From the NCBI RefSeq assembly GCF_015390235.1, contig NZ_VUOH01000006.1:300669-364668 (forward strand): 64,000 nucleotides of DNA, read 5' to 3'. The translations under genes and the position numbers were made by a program. The notes beneath the pieces are model-generated. The model was not told the origin of the DNA and made no database searches. It saw only the letters and a list, made by a program, of their open reading frames with translations. This document shows, piece by piece, positions 1 to 7,426 of this stretch. The DNA is from Quadrisphaera sp. INWT6 (GTDB lineage Bacteria; Actinomycetota; Actinomycetes; Actinomycetales; Quadrisphaeraceae). How positions within the stretch are numbered: position 1 is the first letter of the stretch; each line of letters opens with the position of its first letter.

Positions 1-15
1 ATCATGGCCCCGGCG

Positions 16-78
16 CCGCGACGGCGGAGTCCAGGGCCACATGGAGGCTGATCCTGACCCTGGACTCCGCCGTCGCGG
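16..78. repeat. Perfect 21-bp inverted repeat
   Basis: Bases 16-36 and 58-78 are exact reverse complements (arm begins CCGCGACGGCGGAGTCC) with a 21-base loop. It lies between the window edge and the DUF1990 gene, 35 bases before its start. It could be a terminator for an upstream gene outside the window or a dispersed palindrome. There is no T-run. Confidence 0.75.
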
Positions 79-112
79 TCCCGCCCGCCCGGAGCGCTGC
101 CACCATGCCCGG

Positions 113-712
113 ATGGGTGACGACCTGAGCGACCGCGCCCTCAGCTACGACAGCCCGGGAGCCACCCGTCCCGCCGACCGCACCTGGACCGGCGCGCTCA
201 GCGGGTTCCGCCGGTACGAGTCGTCCGTGCTCGTGGGCCGCGGTGCCCACGCCTTCGAGGCCGCCTCGCAGGCGCTCCTGCACTGGGGCGTGAAGACCCG
301 CAGCGGCTTCCGCGTCGAGCCCGCGCAAGGCTCTGAGCTGCGGGTCCGCGAGGAAGCCCGCTACCACCTGGTCGCCCGCCTCGGCCCGGTCGCCGTCCGC
401 GAGCCGGTGCAGGTGGTCGCCGTCGTTGACACCCCGACCCGCCGCGGGTTCGCCTACGGCACGCTCACCGGGCACCCCGTCAGCGGCGAGGAGGCCTTCG
501 TGGTGGACCTCGCGCCGGGCGGCGAGGTGCGCCTCGTCCTGCGGTCCCTCACCCGACCGGCGCCCGGCCCGTGGCGGCTGGCCTTCCCCGCGCTGCTGGT
601 GGCCCAGCGCTGGTACCGCGCCCGCTACCGCCGCGCCCTGCTCCCGGGCCGGCAGAGGACCCCGGTGGTCGACGAGCCGCAGGCGCCCACCCGGGGCACC
701 ATGCCCGGGTGA
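113..712 (+). CDS. DUF1990 family protein
   Basis: About 199 residues that resemble the DUF1990 family (small actinobacterial and plant proteins of unknown role): an N-terminal LSYDSPGATRP stretch, a central RRYESSVLVGRGAHAFEAA block and a C-terminal QRWYRARYRRAL. I chose the ATG at 113 because homology-like sequence begins there; an upstream ATG at 41 would add a basic tail that overlaps the inverted repeat. The stop overlaps the GTG start of the next gene by four bases, so the two are probably translationally coupled. No function can be assigned. Confidence 0.75.
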   Translation: MGDDLSDRALSYDSPGATRPADRTWTGALSGFRRYESSVLVGRGAHAFEAASQALLHWGVKTRSGFRVEPAQGSELRVREEARYHLVARLGPVAVREPVQVVAVVDTPTRRGFAYGTLTGHPVSGEEAFVVDLAPGGEVRLVLRSLTRPAPGPWRLAFPALLVAQRWYRARYRRALLPGRQRTPVVDEPQAPTRGTMPG

Positions 713-1014
713 CCCTCGTCTCCCTGCTCGAGCTGACCCTCTCCCCCGAGGCTGCCGCCGACCACGACGCCTCGCTGGCGGTGGTCGCCCAGGTGCTGGA
801 GGCCACCCGCGCCTTCGAGGGGTGCCTGGGCTGCGACGTCGTCGTCGACGTGACCGACCCGGCGCACGTCGTCGTCGTGGAGCGGTGGGAGTCGCTGGAG
901 CACGACGACGCCTACCGCGCCTGGCGCCGCACCCCCGAGGGCGCCTCGCGCCTCGGCGAGGTGCTGGCGCAGCCGCCGGCGCTGAGCAGGTACACGACGG
1001 CCGACGGGGTCTGA
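709..1014 (+). CDS. Antibiotic biosynthesis monooxygenase (ABM) domain protein
   Basis: 101-residue single-domain protein of the dimeric alpha/beta-barrel ABM type. It opens with a beta-strand (TLVSLLELTLSPEAA), then a GCLGCDVVVDVTDPAHVVVVERW core and a helix with WESLEHDDAYRAWRRTPEG, the usual ferredoxin-like order. Members include cofactor-independent quinone monooxygenases and many uncharacterised proteins. The GTG start sits inside the stop of the DUF1990 gene (GTGA overlap), indicating an operon. Its substrate is unknown. Confidence 0.7.
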   Translation: MTLVSLLELTLSPEAAADHDASLAVVAQVLEATRAFEGCLGCDVVVDVTDPAHVVVVERWESLEHDDAYRAWRRTPEGASRLGEVLAQPPALSRYTTADGV

Positions 1015-1033
1015 CCCCGCGCCGCCCGGCGCG

Positions 1034-1485
1034 TCAGCTGGTTCGGGGCGCGTCCGTGCGGGCGCCGTCCGCGTGGCGGCGCCGGGCCCGCTCGAGGCCC
1101 TCGGCGGCGAGGTCGAGGCGCAGCTCCGCGGAGCGCGTCAGCCCGGCGACGCCGGGGAAGGCGTGCACCGGCACCCGCCCACCGCCGGCGCGCCGCAGCT
1201 CGACACCGCCCCGCCCCACCGCGAACCGCTCGACGTCGGGCCAGGCGAGCCGGTGCGTGCGGAGCAGGTTCACGACGACGACGTCGGCCCCCGTCTCCAC
1301 GCGCAGCCGGGGCACCCTGACGGCGAGGACGACGAGCACCGCGGCGAGCACGAGCCCCTCGGGCAGGAACGAGCCGCCCCCGAGGGCGGTCCCCGCGACG
1401 ACGACGAGGGCTCCGCCACGAGCACGGCACTGCTCACGCTGCGCTGCCAGGTGGGCAGCTGGTGGATGCGCACAGTCACCGTCAT
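1034..1485 (-). CDS. Small membrane protein with bacterial PH-like domain (one frameshift)
   Basis: The N-terminal part starts at the ATG at 1485 (MTVTVRIHQLPTWQRSVSSA) and reads into the C-terminal frame if one base is restored near position 1410, giving about 150 residues. The corrected protein has two adjacent hydrophobic stretches (ALVVVAGTALGG and LVLAAVLVVLAVR), then a PH-like segment LRVETGADVVVVNLLRTHRLAWPDVERFAVG and a basic tail. This layout matches the actinobacterial membrane proteins carrying a bPH_6 domain, whose role is not established. It runs convergently with the ABM gene. The single missing base lies in a short homopolymer and is probably a sequencing error. Confidence 0.55.
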
Positions 1486-1540
1486 GGCGCGACTGCTCCC
1501 CGACAGGGAGACGGGCGGGCGTCCTCCGCGCGTCGCGGCG

Positions 1541-1647
1541 GTGTAGCGCTTCACACCAGCGCGCTGCGTGTGTAGCGGTACACGGCTCGCCGCAGGCGGT
1601 CGTGGAGCGCAACACACCCCGCCCTCCGGACGGGTGTAGCGGTACAC
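1541..1647. promoter_or_regulatory. Three LacI-type operator-like palindromes
   Basis: GTGTAGCGGTACAC occurs at 1570-1583 and 1634-1647, and a variant GTGTAGCGCTTCACAC at 1541-1556. Arms GTGTA/TACAC flank a GC-rich centre, as in LacI-family operators. The last copy ends 15 bases before the GTG of the LacI-family gene, so autoregulation is likely. The spacing (29 and 64 bases) would also allow control of the divergent PH-domain gene. Confidence 0.6.
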
Positions 1648-1662
1648 ACCTAGAGTCGGCCC

Positions 1663-3204
1663 GTGCGCAGCCAGTCACGGGTCACGCTGGCCGACGTCGC
1701 CGCCGCCGCGGGCGTCTCCCCCATGACGGCGTCGTACGCCTACAGCCAGCCAGGCAGGGTCGCCGCGGCCACCCGCCAGCGCGTCCTCGACGCCGCCGCC
1801 CAGCTGGGCTACCTCGGCCCGGACCCGAGCGGTCGCTTCCTGCGCCAGGGCAGCCTGCGGTCCCTGGGCCTGGTCCTGGGCGAGGACCTGGCCCACGTCT
1901 TCGACGACCCGACCTCCACGGCCTTCGTCGCGGGCCTGGCCCGGGTGTGCGCCTCGCAGGGGTACGGGCTCACGCTGCTGCCCACCACGGGCGGCGCCGA
2001 CGACGCCGGCCTGGTCGCCGCCGCGGCCGTCGACGCCTTCGTGGTGTGGTCGACCACCGACGACGACCCGGTGCTCGACGCGGTGTGCGCCACCCACCGC
2101 CGCGCCGTGCTGCACGGGGCTCCCCCGACCGGCGAGCCGGGCGACGGGGCCGGTGGGGCCGACGGGACCGGCGGCGCCGAGGGCTTGCGCGGCGTCGGCA
2201 TCGACGAGCGCGCCGCGGCCCGCGCCCTCGCGACCGCCACCTGGCGGGGCCGGGCGGCCCCGGCGGTGCTGTCGTCTCCCCTCGACAGGGCCCGCCGCAC
2301 CGGGGTGCACCGCGGTCTCGACCCGGACCGGGTGGCGCTGCCGGTCACCCGCGCTCGCCTGGACGGCTTCCGCGACGCCGCCCTCGACCTGGGCCTGACC
2401 TGGGACGACGTCGCCGTGGCGGTCTGCGGCACCCACGACGAGCAGCAGGCGCTGCGCGCCACCCGCGTGCTGGTGGCCGCCGGCGCGGACGCCCTCGTGG
2501 CGATGAGCGGCCGTCAGGCCCTCGCGGCGCACCACGCCCTCGGGCTCACCGGCGGAGAGGTGCTCGGCGCCGTCGCCCTCGGCGGCTTCGACGACTCCGC
2601 CGACGCCGCGCGCGCCGGCCTCACCAGCGTCGAGCAGTCCCTGGAGGAGCAGGGCGCCCGCGCGGCCCGGCTCGCCCTCGCGCTGCCCGACCCGGGCGGG
2701 CTCGACGCCTGGCGGCTCGTCGAGCGCGCCAGCACCGCGGCGCCCAGCTCCCGCCCTGCCACGGGCCCGACCACTGCGGCCGGTCCGACCAGGCCGGTGC
2801 GGGTGCTCCACCTGGCGGAGCGCAGCGCCTGGGAGCGGGCCCGGGCCGAGGGCGGCTACCGGGGCTCCACCCGCGGAGCCGACCTCGCCGAGGTGGGCTT
2901 CGTCCACGCCTGCACCGCGGCCCAGCTGCCCGGGGTGCTGGAGCGCTACTACGCCGACCTCCCCCTCGACGGCCACGAGCTGCTCGTCGTCGACGTCGCC
3001 GCCTGCGAGGCGGCGGGCTCCGCGGTGCGCTGGGAGGCACCCCCCGGCGGCGGCGAGCTCTTCCCCCACGTCCACGGCCCGCTGCCGCTCTCCGCCGTCG
3101 TCGCCCAGCTCCCGCTGCGCCGCGACCCACGAGGTGCGGCGGCCCTGCCCACGACGTCCGACCTGGAGGCGCTGGGCGTGCCGCACGCCCCCCCGAACGG
3201 ATGA
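1663..3204 (+). CDS. LacI-family transcriptional regulator fused to a C-terminal DUF952 domain
   Basis: 513 residues, well above the roughly 340 usual for LacI regulators. Residues 7-30 form the helix-turn-helix (VTLADVAAAAGVSPMTASYA), and residues 60-365 a periplasmic-binding-protein-like effector domain. After a Pro/Thr-rich linker, residues 379-485 match DUF952: an HLAERSAWERARAEGGY start, GFVHACTAAQL, and FPHVHGPLPLSAV near the end. The reading frame is continuous across the join, with no sign of a frameshift. Three operator-like palindromes precede the gene. The ligand is unknown. DUF952 may be distantly related to the ADP-ribosyltransferase/KptA fold, but I am not sure of that. Confidence 0.8.
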   Translation: MRSQSRVTLADVAAAAGVSPMTASYAYSQPGRVAAATRQRVLDAAAQLGYLGPDPSGRFLRQGSLRSLGLVLGEDLAHVFDDPTSTAFVAGLARVCASQGYGLTLLPTTGGADDAGLVAAAAVDAFVVWSTTDDDPVLDAVCATHRRAVLHGAPPTGEPGDGAGGADGTGGAEGLRGVGIDERAAARALATATWRGRAAPAVLSSPLDRARRTGVHRGLDPDRVALPVTRARLDGFRDAALDLGLTWDDVAVAVCGTHDEQQALRATRVLVAAGADALVAMSGRQALAAHHALGLTGGEVLGAVALGGFDDSADAARAGLTSVEQSLEEQGARAARLALALPDPGGLDAWRLVERASTAAPSSRPATGPTTAAGPTRPVRVLHLAERSAWERARAEGGYRGSTRGADLAEVGFVHACTAAQLPGVLERYYADLPLDGHELLVVDVAACEAAGSAVRWEAPPGGGELFPHVHGPLPLSAVVAQLPLRRDPRGAAALPTTSDLEALGVPHAPPNG

Positions 3205-3217
3205 CTCGACGGGTGCA

Positions 3218-3239
3218 ACGTCATTCCCGGGAACGACGT
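3218..3239. promoter_or_regulatory. 22-bp near-perfect palindrome, candidate operator
   Basis: The site is symmetric at 20 of 22 positions around a CCCGGG centre, with outer arms ACGTC/GACGT. It falls between the LacI-DUF952 stop and the next gene, ten bases before a possible GTG start at 3249. A DNA-binding site is more likely than a terminator, given the tight spacing and absence of a T-tract. Confidence 0.45.
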
Positions 3240-3272
3240 CGTGGTGCTGTGAGCGCGACTACGTTCCTGAGC

Positions 3273-3623
3273 ATGCCGAGCCCTTCCCCCTCGCCGGCGA
3301 CCTCGGCGGAGACCGCCGTCCTCATCCCCCGGCAGGGTCGCCCGCGCGGTCACGCCGACCTGCTCCGCCGCACCAGCGCCCCCTCCACGACGCCGTGGTC
3401 GCTGTCGGCCCCCTCCGCCCCGCGGGGTGCTGCGCTCAGCGCCTTCGCCGTCCGCGTCCGCCGGGCCGTCCAGGACGGGCACCGCGTGCTGGAGGTCGAC
3501 GAGAGCGCCTGCGCCACCTGGAGCGCCGGGCAGCTGGTGGTGCTGGAGCACCTGCGCCGGCTGGCCGAGCGCTGCGGCTGCGAGTGGCGCGCCACCGGCC
3601 GCACCTCCCTGGCGGTGGCGTGA
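3273..3623 (+). CDS. Small hypothetical protein, possibly STAS-like
   Basis: 116 residues from the ATG at 3273; an in-frame GTG at 3249 would add eight. Neither start has a good ribosome binding site. The N-terminal third is Ser/Pro-rich and looks disordered. The C-terminal part (VRRAVQDGHRVLEVDESACATW and LEHLRRLAERCGCEWRATG) has the strand-helix rhythm of STAS or anti-sigma-antagonist-like folds, but the phospho-site motif is not evident. The stop overlaps the next ATG (TGATG), so the two genes are coupled. Function unknown. Confidence 0.5.
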   Translation: MPSPSPSPATSAETAVLIPRQGRPRGHADLLRRTSAPSTTPWSLSAPSAPRGAALSAFAVRVRRAVQDGHRVLEVDESACATWSAGQLVVLEHLRRLAERCGCEWRATGRTSLAVA

Positions 3624-3853
3624 TGACCCTCGGCCTCGCCATCACCGCCGCCGCCGTCGCGTGGCTCGGCACCACCACGGGGGTCGCCGCGCTCTTCGCG
3701 TCCGCCGTCCCGCTGCGCGACCGCCACCGCGACGGCACCCCCGCACCGGCGCACGGCACCACCGTGCTGCGCACCCCGGTGCGGTCCCTGCCCTTGGAGC
3801 GGACCCCCGCCCGTCCGGACACCGCTGAGGACGACGCCTCCCGTGAGCGCTGA
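3623..3853 (+). CDS. Small single-pass membrane protein
   Basis: 76 residues: a hydrophobic N-terminal segment (LGLAITAAAVAWLGTTTGVA plus the following ALFASAVPL) and a charged, Pro-rich cytoplasmic-type tail. It overlaps the gene before it by one base and the L,D-transpeptidase gene after it by eleven, so the three probably form one transcription unit. No family recognised. Confidence 0.45.
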   Translation: MTLGLAITAAAVAWLGTTTGVAALFASAVPLRDRHRDGTPAPAHGTTVLRTPVRSLPLERTPARPDTAEDDASRER

Positions 3854-5066
3854 GACCCCCCGCACGCACACCCGCACCCCCGTCGGCCGCCGCGCGTTCC
3901 TCCTGGCAGTCAGCGGTCTGGTCGCGCTGCCCGCCGGCGCCGCGCTGGCGGGCTGCGGTCCCAGCCAGGACACCGCCGGCGCCGGAGCCGCTGGCACCCC
4001 GTCGTCGGCCCCGCCCGCTCCCGTGGCGCAGGTCGCGCTCGCCGGTGACGGCTTCACCGCCGACGGGCCGGTCAGCCCCCGCCCGGTGCTGCGGGCCACC
4101 GTCACCGACGGCACACTCACCGGCATCACCCTCACCGGCGCCGACGGCGCCCCGGTGGCCGTGACCACGGCGGACGACGGCTCGGTGACCCCCACCGACG
4201 ACCTCGACCTGGGCACCGCGTACACCGCCGCCGCGACCGCGACGAACGCCGACGGCGCGACGGCCACCGGCCAGCTCGCCTTCACCACGGTCTCCGAGGA
4301 CGGCGCCGTGCGCGCCAAGATGATGCCGCTCGACGGCGAGGTCGTCGGCGTGGGCATGCCCGTCGTCGTCATCTTCACCACCGACGTGCCGAAGTCCGAG
4401 CGGCAGGCGGTCACCGACGCGATCACCCTCGACTCCGGCGGCGTCGAGGGCGCGTGGCGCTGGATCGGCGCCGACCGCGTGCACTGGCGGCCCAAGGAGT
4501 ACTGGCCCTCGGGAACCGAGGTGCGCGTCCAGGTGCCCCTGACCGGGATGCAGGTCGACGGCAGGTGGGGCGCCGCTGACCGCGACATCGCCTTCACCAT
4601 CGGCGACTCCCACATCGCCACCGCTGACACGGACACCCACGAGATGACGGTGCGGGTCAACGGCGAGGTGGCCAAGGTCATCCCGATCTCGGCCGGCCGC
4701 GAGGACTCCGACCCCGCCTTCGTCACCCGCTCCGGGGTGCACCTGGTGCTGGAGAAGCACGAGGACTACCTCATGGACGGGCGCACCGTAGGCCAGGACT
4801 ACGCGACGCAGGTCAAGTGGGCCACGCGCATCGCCAACTCCGGCGAGTTCGTGCACGGGGCCCCCTGGTCGGTGCCCTCCCAGGGCAAGCGCAACGTCTC
4901 CCACGGCTGCCTGAACGCCTCCGACGCCAACGCGAAGTGGTTCTACGGGATCGCCCAGCGCGGCGACGTCGTCGACGTCACCGGCACGGACCGGCCGATG
5001 GAGCTCACGAACGGCCTGGGCGACTGGGTCCTCTCGTGGGACCAGTGGACCGCGCCCCAGACCTGA
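3843..5066 (+). CDS. L,D-transpeptidase lipoprotein (YkuD domain)
   Basis: 407 residues. The N-terminus has a twin-arginine-like GRRAFLLAVSG signal ending in lipobox LAGC, with Cys38 as the predicted lipidated residue, so the enzyme should sit on the outer face of the membrane. Residues 60-260 resemble the two Ig-like domains of mycobacterial LdtMt2. The C-terminal YkuD catalytic domain has His338 (VHGAPW) and the SHGC motif with His354 and nucleophile Cys356. The family makes 3-3 cross-links in peptidoglycan or anchors proteins to it and is inhibited by carbapenems. The GTG start overlaps the upstream small membrane protein gene. Confidence 0.9.
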   Translation: MSAETPRTHTRTPVGRRAFLLAVSGLVALPAGAALAGCGPSQDTAGAGAAGTPSSAPPAPVAQVALAGDGFTADGPVSPRPVLRATVTDGTLTGITLTGADGAPVAVTTADDGSVTPTDDLDLGTAYTAAATATNADGATATGQLAFTTVSEDGAVRAKMMPLDGEVVGVGMPVVVIFTTDVPKSERQAVTDAITLDSGGVEGAWRWIGADRVHWRPKEYWPSGTEVRVQVPLTGMQVDGRWGAADRDIAFTIGDSHIATADTDTHEMTVRVNGEVAKVIPISAGREDSDPAFVTRSGVHLVLEKHEDYLMDGRTVGQDYATQVKWATRIANSGEFVHGAPWSVPSQGKRNVSHGCLNASDANAKWFYGIAQRGDVVDVTGTDRPMELTNGLGDWVLSWDQWTAPQT

Positions 5067-5106
5067 CCGGCGCTCCCGACCGGCGCGGGGCCTACCGTGT
5101 CCGGTC

Positions 5107-5790
5107 GTGCAGACCCTCACCTCCGCGCTCGCTGACCGCCCCTACCCCGGCCGGGGGGTGCTCCTGGCCAGGGCCGACGACGGCGCGCTCGGCGTCGTCT
5201 ACTTCCTGACGGGACGCAGCGAAGGCTCGCGCCGCCGCGCCCTGGCGGTGCGTCCCGGTGGTGACGTAGCCGTCGAGGACACCTCGGCCGGACCGCACGA
5301 CGCGCTGCGCCACTACGTCGCGGTGGCCCGCCGGGGCACCTGGCTGGTGGTCGGCAACGGAGACCAGGTGGTGCCGCTGGCCGAGTCGCTGAGCTCCGGG
5401 GAGTCCGTGGCGCAGTCGTGGGGCGCGCACACCTTCGAGCCCGACCCGCCGATCTGCACCACCCGCATCTGGGTGGCCCTCGACGCGTCCAGCGCCGCCG
5501 ACGGCGTCGTGGGGGCCGCCAAGCGCAGCGGCCGCGGTGACGACAGCACCGACCACCTCGCCTGGACCGCCGGGCACGTCGCTCCCGGCACCGGCGTGCT
5601 CATGACCACCTACGACGGCAGCACCAGCGAGGTGCGCTCGACCGCCGCGCCCGTGGACGTCGCCGCGCCCGCGGCAACCCTCGAGGCGCTCCTCGACCAG
5701 GTGTGGGGCGCCCTCGACCCGGCGCTGCGGGTCGCGGCGCTCGCCGTCGACGCGGCCTCCCCCGAGGCGCCCCCGCTCCTGCGCGCCTGA
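5107..5790 (+). CDS. IMP cyclohydrolase-like protein (PurO family)
   Basis: 227 residues resembling the archaeal-type IMP cyclohydrolase PurO, which closes FAICAR to IMP in the last step of purine synthesis. Family signatures include RPYPGRGVLLARADDG near the N-terminus, YFLTGRSEGSRRR, and EPDPPICTTRIWVALD in the middle. Bacteria normally use PurH for this step, so the protein is either a redundant enzyme or has another nucleotide-related role. It stands alone, 40 bases after the transpeptidase, with no other purine gene nearby. The GTG start fits the motif position. Confidence 0.7.
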   Translation: MQTLTSALADRPYPGRGVLLARADDGALGVVYFLTGRSEGSRRRALAVRPGGDVAVEDTSAGPHDALRHYVAVARRGTWLVVGNGDQVVPLAESLSSGESVAQSWGAHTFEPDPPICTTRIWVALDASSAADGVVGAAKRSGRGDDSTDHLAWTAGHVAPGTGVLMTTYDGSTSEVRSTAAPVDVAAPAATLEALLDQVWGALDPALRVAALAVDAASPEAPPLLRA

Positions 5791-5817
5791 GGGCTGCGCG
5801 CCCGCGGCGTGGCGACG

Positions 5818-5853
5818 TGACGGATGAGGTCGGAAGAGCGACCTCATCCGTCA
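5818..5853. promoter_or_regulatory. 15-bp perfect inverted repeat abutting a start codon
   Basis: TGACGGATGAGGTCG at 5818-5832 and its exact reverse complement at 5839-5853, with a 6-base loop. The right arm ends on the first base of the ATG of the antitoxin-like gene. It may be an operator bound by that helix-turn-helix protein or a terminator for the PurO-like gene. If transcribed, it would hide the start codon. Confidence 0.65.
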
Positions 5854-6358
5854 TGACCGACCAGGGGTTCCTCACCGTCGAGGAGGCGGCGCGCGCCCTC
5901 GGCGTGACGGCGCGCCACGTGCAGGGGCTCGCCGAGAACGCGGAGATCAGCAAGGTCGCCCGCGGCCTCGTCAACCGGAGCTCGGTCGAGTGGTGCCTGC
6001 CGCGCAACGGCAGGGACGGACCCGCTCGTGGGCCGAGCACACCGCCTGGGGTGCCGTGGCCGAGCTCGCAGGGCGAGCTCCCGAGTGGCTCGGAGACGCG
6101 CAGGCGTCTCGGCTGCGACGCGCCCTGAGGGAGACGGCCGACGCCGACGAGCTGGACGGCGTCGTGAGCTCGCTGGGCCTCCGCCCCGGTGCTGGCGGCC
6201 ACGTGGTCCTGCGGGCCACCGCCTTCGACGTCGCGGTCGTCGCCGACCTCGTCCGCACCCCGGTGGTCGCAGCGCTCGACGCCACCACCAGCACCGACTC
6301 CCGCGTCCGAGGGGTCGGTCACCGGGCCCTGAGCGACGTCGTCCGGTCGTACCGGTGA
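5853..6358 (+). pseudogene. AbiEi-like helix-turn-helix antitoxin, frameshifted
   Basis: The first part encodes an excisionase-like HTH (FLTVEEAARALGVTARHVQG). The second part (RSWAEHTAWGAVAELAGRA ... GHRALSDVVRSYR) continues in another frame from about 6015. Restoring one base gives a 168-residue protein with the layout of actinobacterial HTH proteins found directly before AbiEii nucleotidyltransferase toxins. The following gene is the tail end of such a toxin, which supports this reading. The frameshift may be a sequencing error, but the partner is truncated too, so decay is plausible. Confidence 0.55.
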
Positions 6359-6576
6359 GCCCGGCGCGCCGCGATCGTCACCTCTTCGACGCCGCAGCCC
6401 TCATGGCCTGCGTCGACGACCCCTTCGAGGAGGTCGAGCACCTGGAGGGCTCGGACCGCCGCCGCATCGGCACCCTCGCCGCCCGGCTCACCGACGACCA
6501 CCCCGCCTGGCGGGCCCTCCCCGGAACGGCTCGGACGCAGGGGCAGCTCACGCTCCGGATCCTCGCGGCGTCGTGA
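6355..6576 (+). pseudogene. C-terminal remnant of AbiEii-type nucleotidyltransferase toxin
   Basis: 73 codons beginning with a GTG that overlaps the antitoxin stop (GTGA). The sequence (RDRHLFDAAALMACVDDPFE, then SDRRRIGTLAARLTDDHPAW and GQLTLRILAAS) matches the last segment of AbiEii/AbiGii toxin-like proteins of about 300 residues. The nucleotidyltransferase core with its GS..D motif is missing, so no toxin activity is expected. An in-frame deletion removing the first three quarters of the gene would explain the clean GTGA overlap. Alternatively it is a short stand-alone gene. Confidence 0.55.
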
Positions 6577-6592
6577 CCGCGCACCACCCCCG

Positions 6593-7219
6593 TCACGGGC
6601 GGGGGTCGGCCGCCATGTCACCGGTGCGCACCGGTCCCCCGGGCCCGTAGCGCAGGAGCACCGCCGTCCCGCCCGAGCTGGGCGGCTCCAGCAGCTCGAG
6701 TCCGAGCGCGGGGCCGTCGTCGGGGAAGAGCCGCTTGCCCGCGCCCAGGACCACCGGGTAGACCCACAGGTTGAGGACGTCGAACAGCCCCTCCGCCACC
6801 AGCGTCCGCGCGAGCTCGGCGCTGCCGACCACGTGGACGCAGGCGTGCCGCTCCCTCAGCGCCGCGACCTCAGCGGCCAGGTCGGGGCCGAGCTGGGAGG
6901 AGCCGCGCCACGACAGGTCCGGCGCGCCCCGCGACACCACGTACTTGGGGATGCGGTTGAAGGTGTGCGCGATCTCGACGTCGCGCTCGTCCTGGTGGGG
7001 CCAGTACCCCGCGAAGATGTCGTAGGTCCTCCGGCCCAGCAGCAGCGCGTCCATCTCGGCCATCCCCGCCATGACCTGCTCCCCGACGGTGGTGTCGAAG
7101 AGCGGGGCCTGCCAGCCCCCGAGGGTGAAGCCGCCGGAGGGGTCCTCGTCGGGCCCGCCGGGTGCCTGGACCACGCCGTCCAGGCTGCTGAAGAGGTCGA
7201 TGACGATGCGTCCGGTCAT
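6593..7219 (-). CDS. Dihydrofolate reductase-like protein (RibD C-terminal family)
   Basis: 208 residues with the typical N-terminus ([20 protein letters not shown]), the LLLGRRTYDIFAGYWP motif, and GSAELARTLVAEGLFDVLNLWVYPV late in the chain. The family shares the NADPH-binding fold of DHFR and of the RibD reductase domain; most stand-alone members have unknown substrates. It starts at the ATG at 7219. It runs convergently with the AbiE remnant, and no operon partner is apparent. Confidence 0.85.
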   Translation of the reverse strand: MTGRIVIDLFSSLDGVVQAPGGPDEDPSGGFTLGGWQAPLFDTTVGEQVMAGMAEMDALLLGRRTYDIFAGYWPHQDERDVEIAHTFNRIPKYVVSRGAPDLSWRGSSQLGPDLAAEVAALRERHACVHVVGSAELARTLVAEGLFDVLNLWVYPVVLGAGKRLFPDDGPALGLELLEPPSSGGTAVLLRYGPGGPVRTGDMAADPRP

Positions 7220-7298
7220 GGAGCGGGAGACCGCCGCGGGCCGCAGGACTCATCGGTGGCCACCGGCTCGGGCTCGCCGGGACCGGACCTCCACCACC

Positions 7299-7389
7299 GT
7301 GATCATGGACGTCCCGAACACCCCGCCGCAGATCTTGGCGGTGTGTGGCCAGCCGAGCGCCCCCAGGGCCACTCATCGCCAAGATCTGC
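7299..7389. repeat. Partial dispersed palindrome plus 13-bp inverted repeat
   Basis: Bases 7299-7314 (GTGATCATGGACGTCC) are identical to the outer arm of the long palindrome at 34950-34999. Immediately after, GCAGATCTTGGCG at 7328-7340 and its exact reverse complement at 7377-7389 form a second inverted repeat with a 36-base loop. The stretch between 7220 and 7426 contains no gene. Confidence 0.65.
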
Positions 7390-7426
7390 AGCGACGTCGA
7401 GCCCGTGCGGCGTGCGGCGTGCGGCG

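Noticed and set aside
426..3623. Very long open frame of over 1000 codons
   Set aside because: It is an Arg/Pro/Gly-rich shadow of the DUF1990, ABM and LacI genes in another frame; only its last 116 codons look like a protein.
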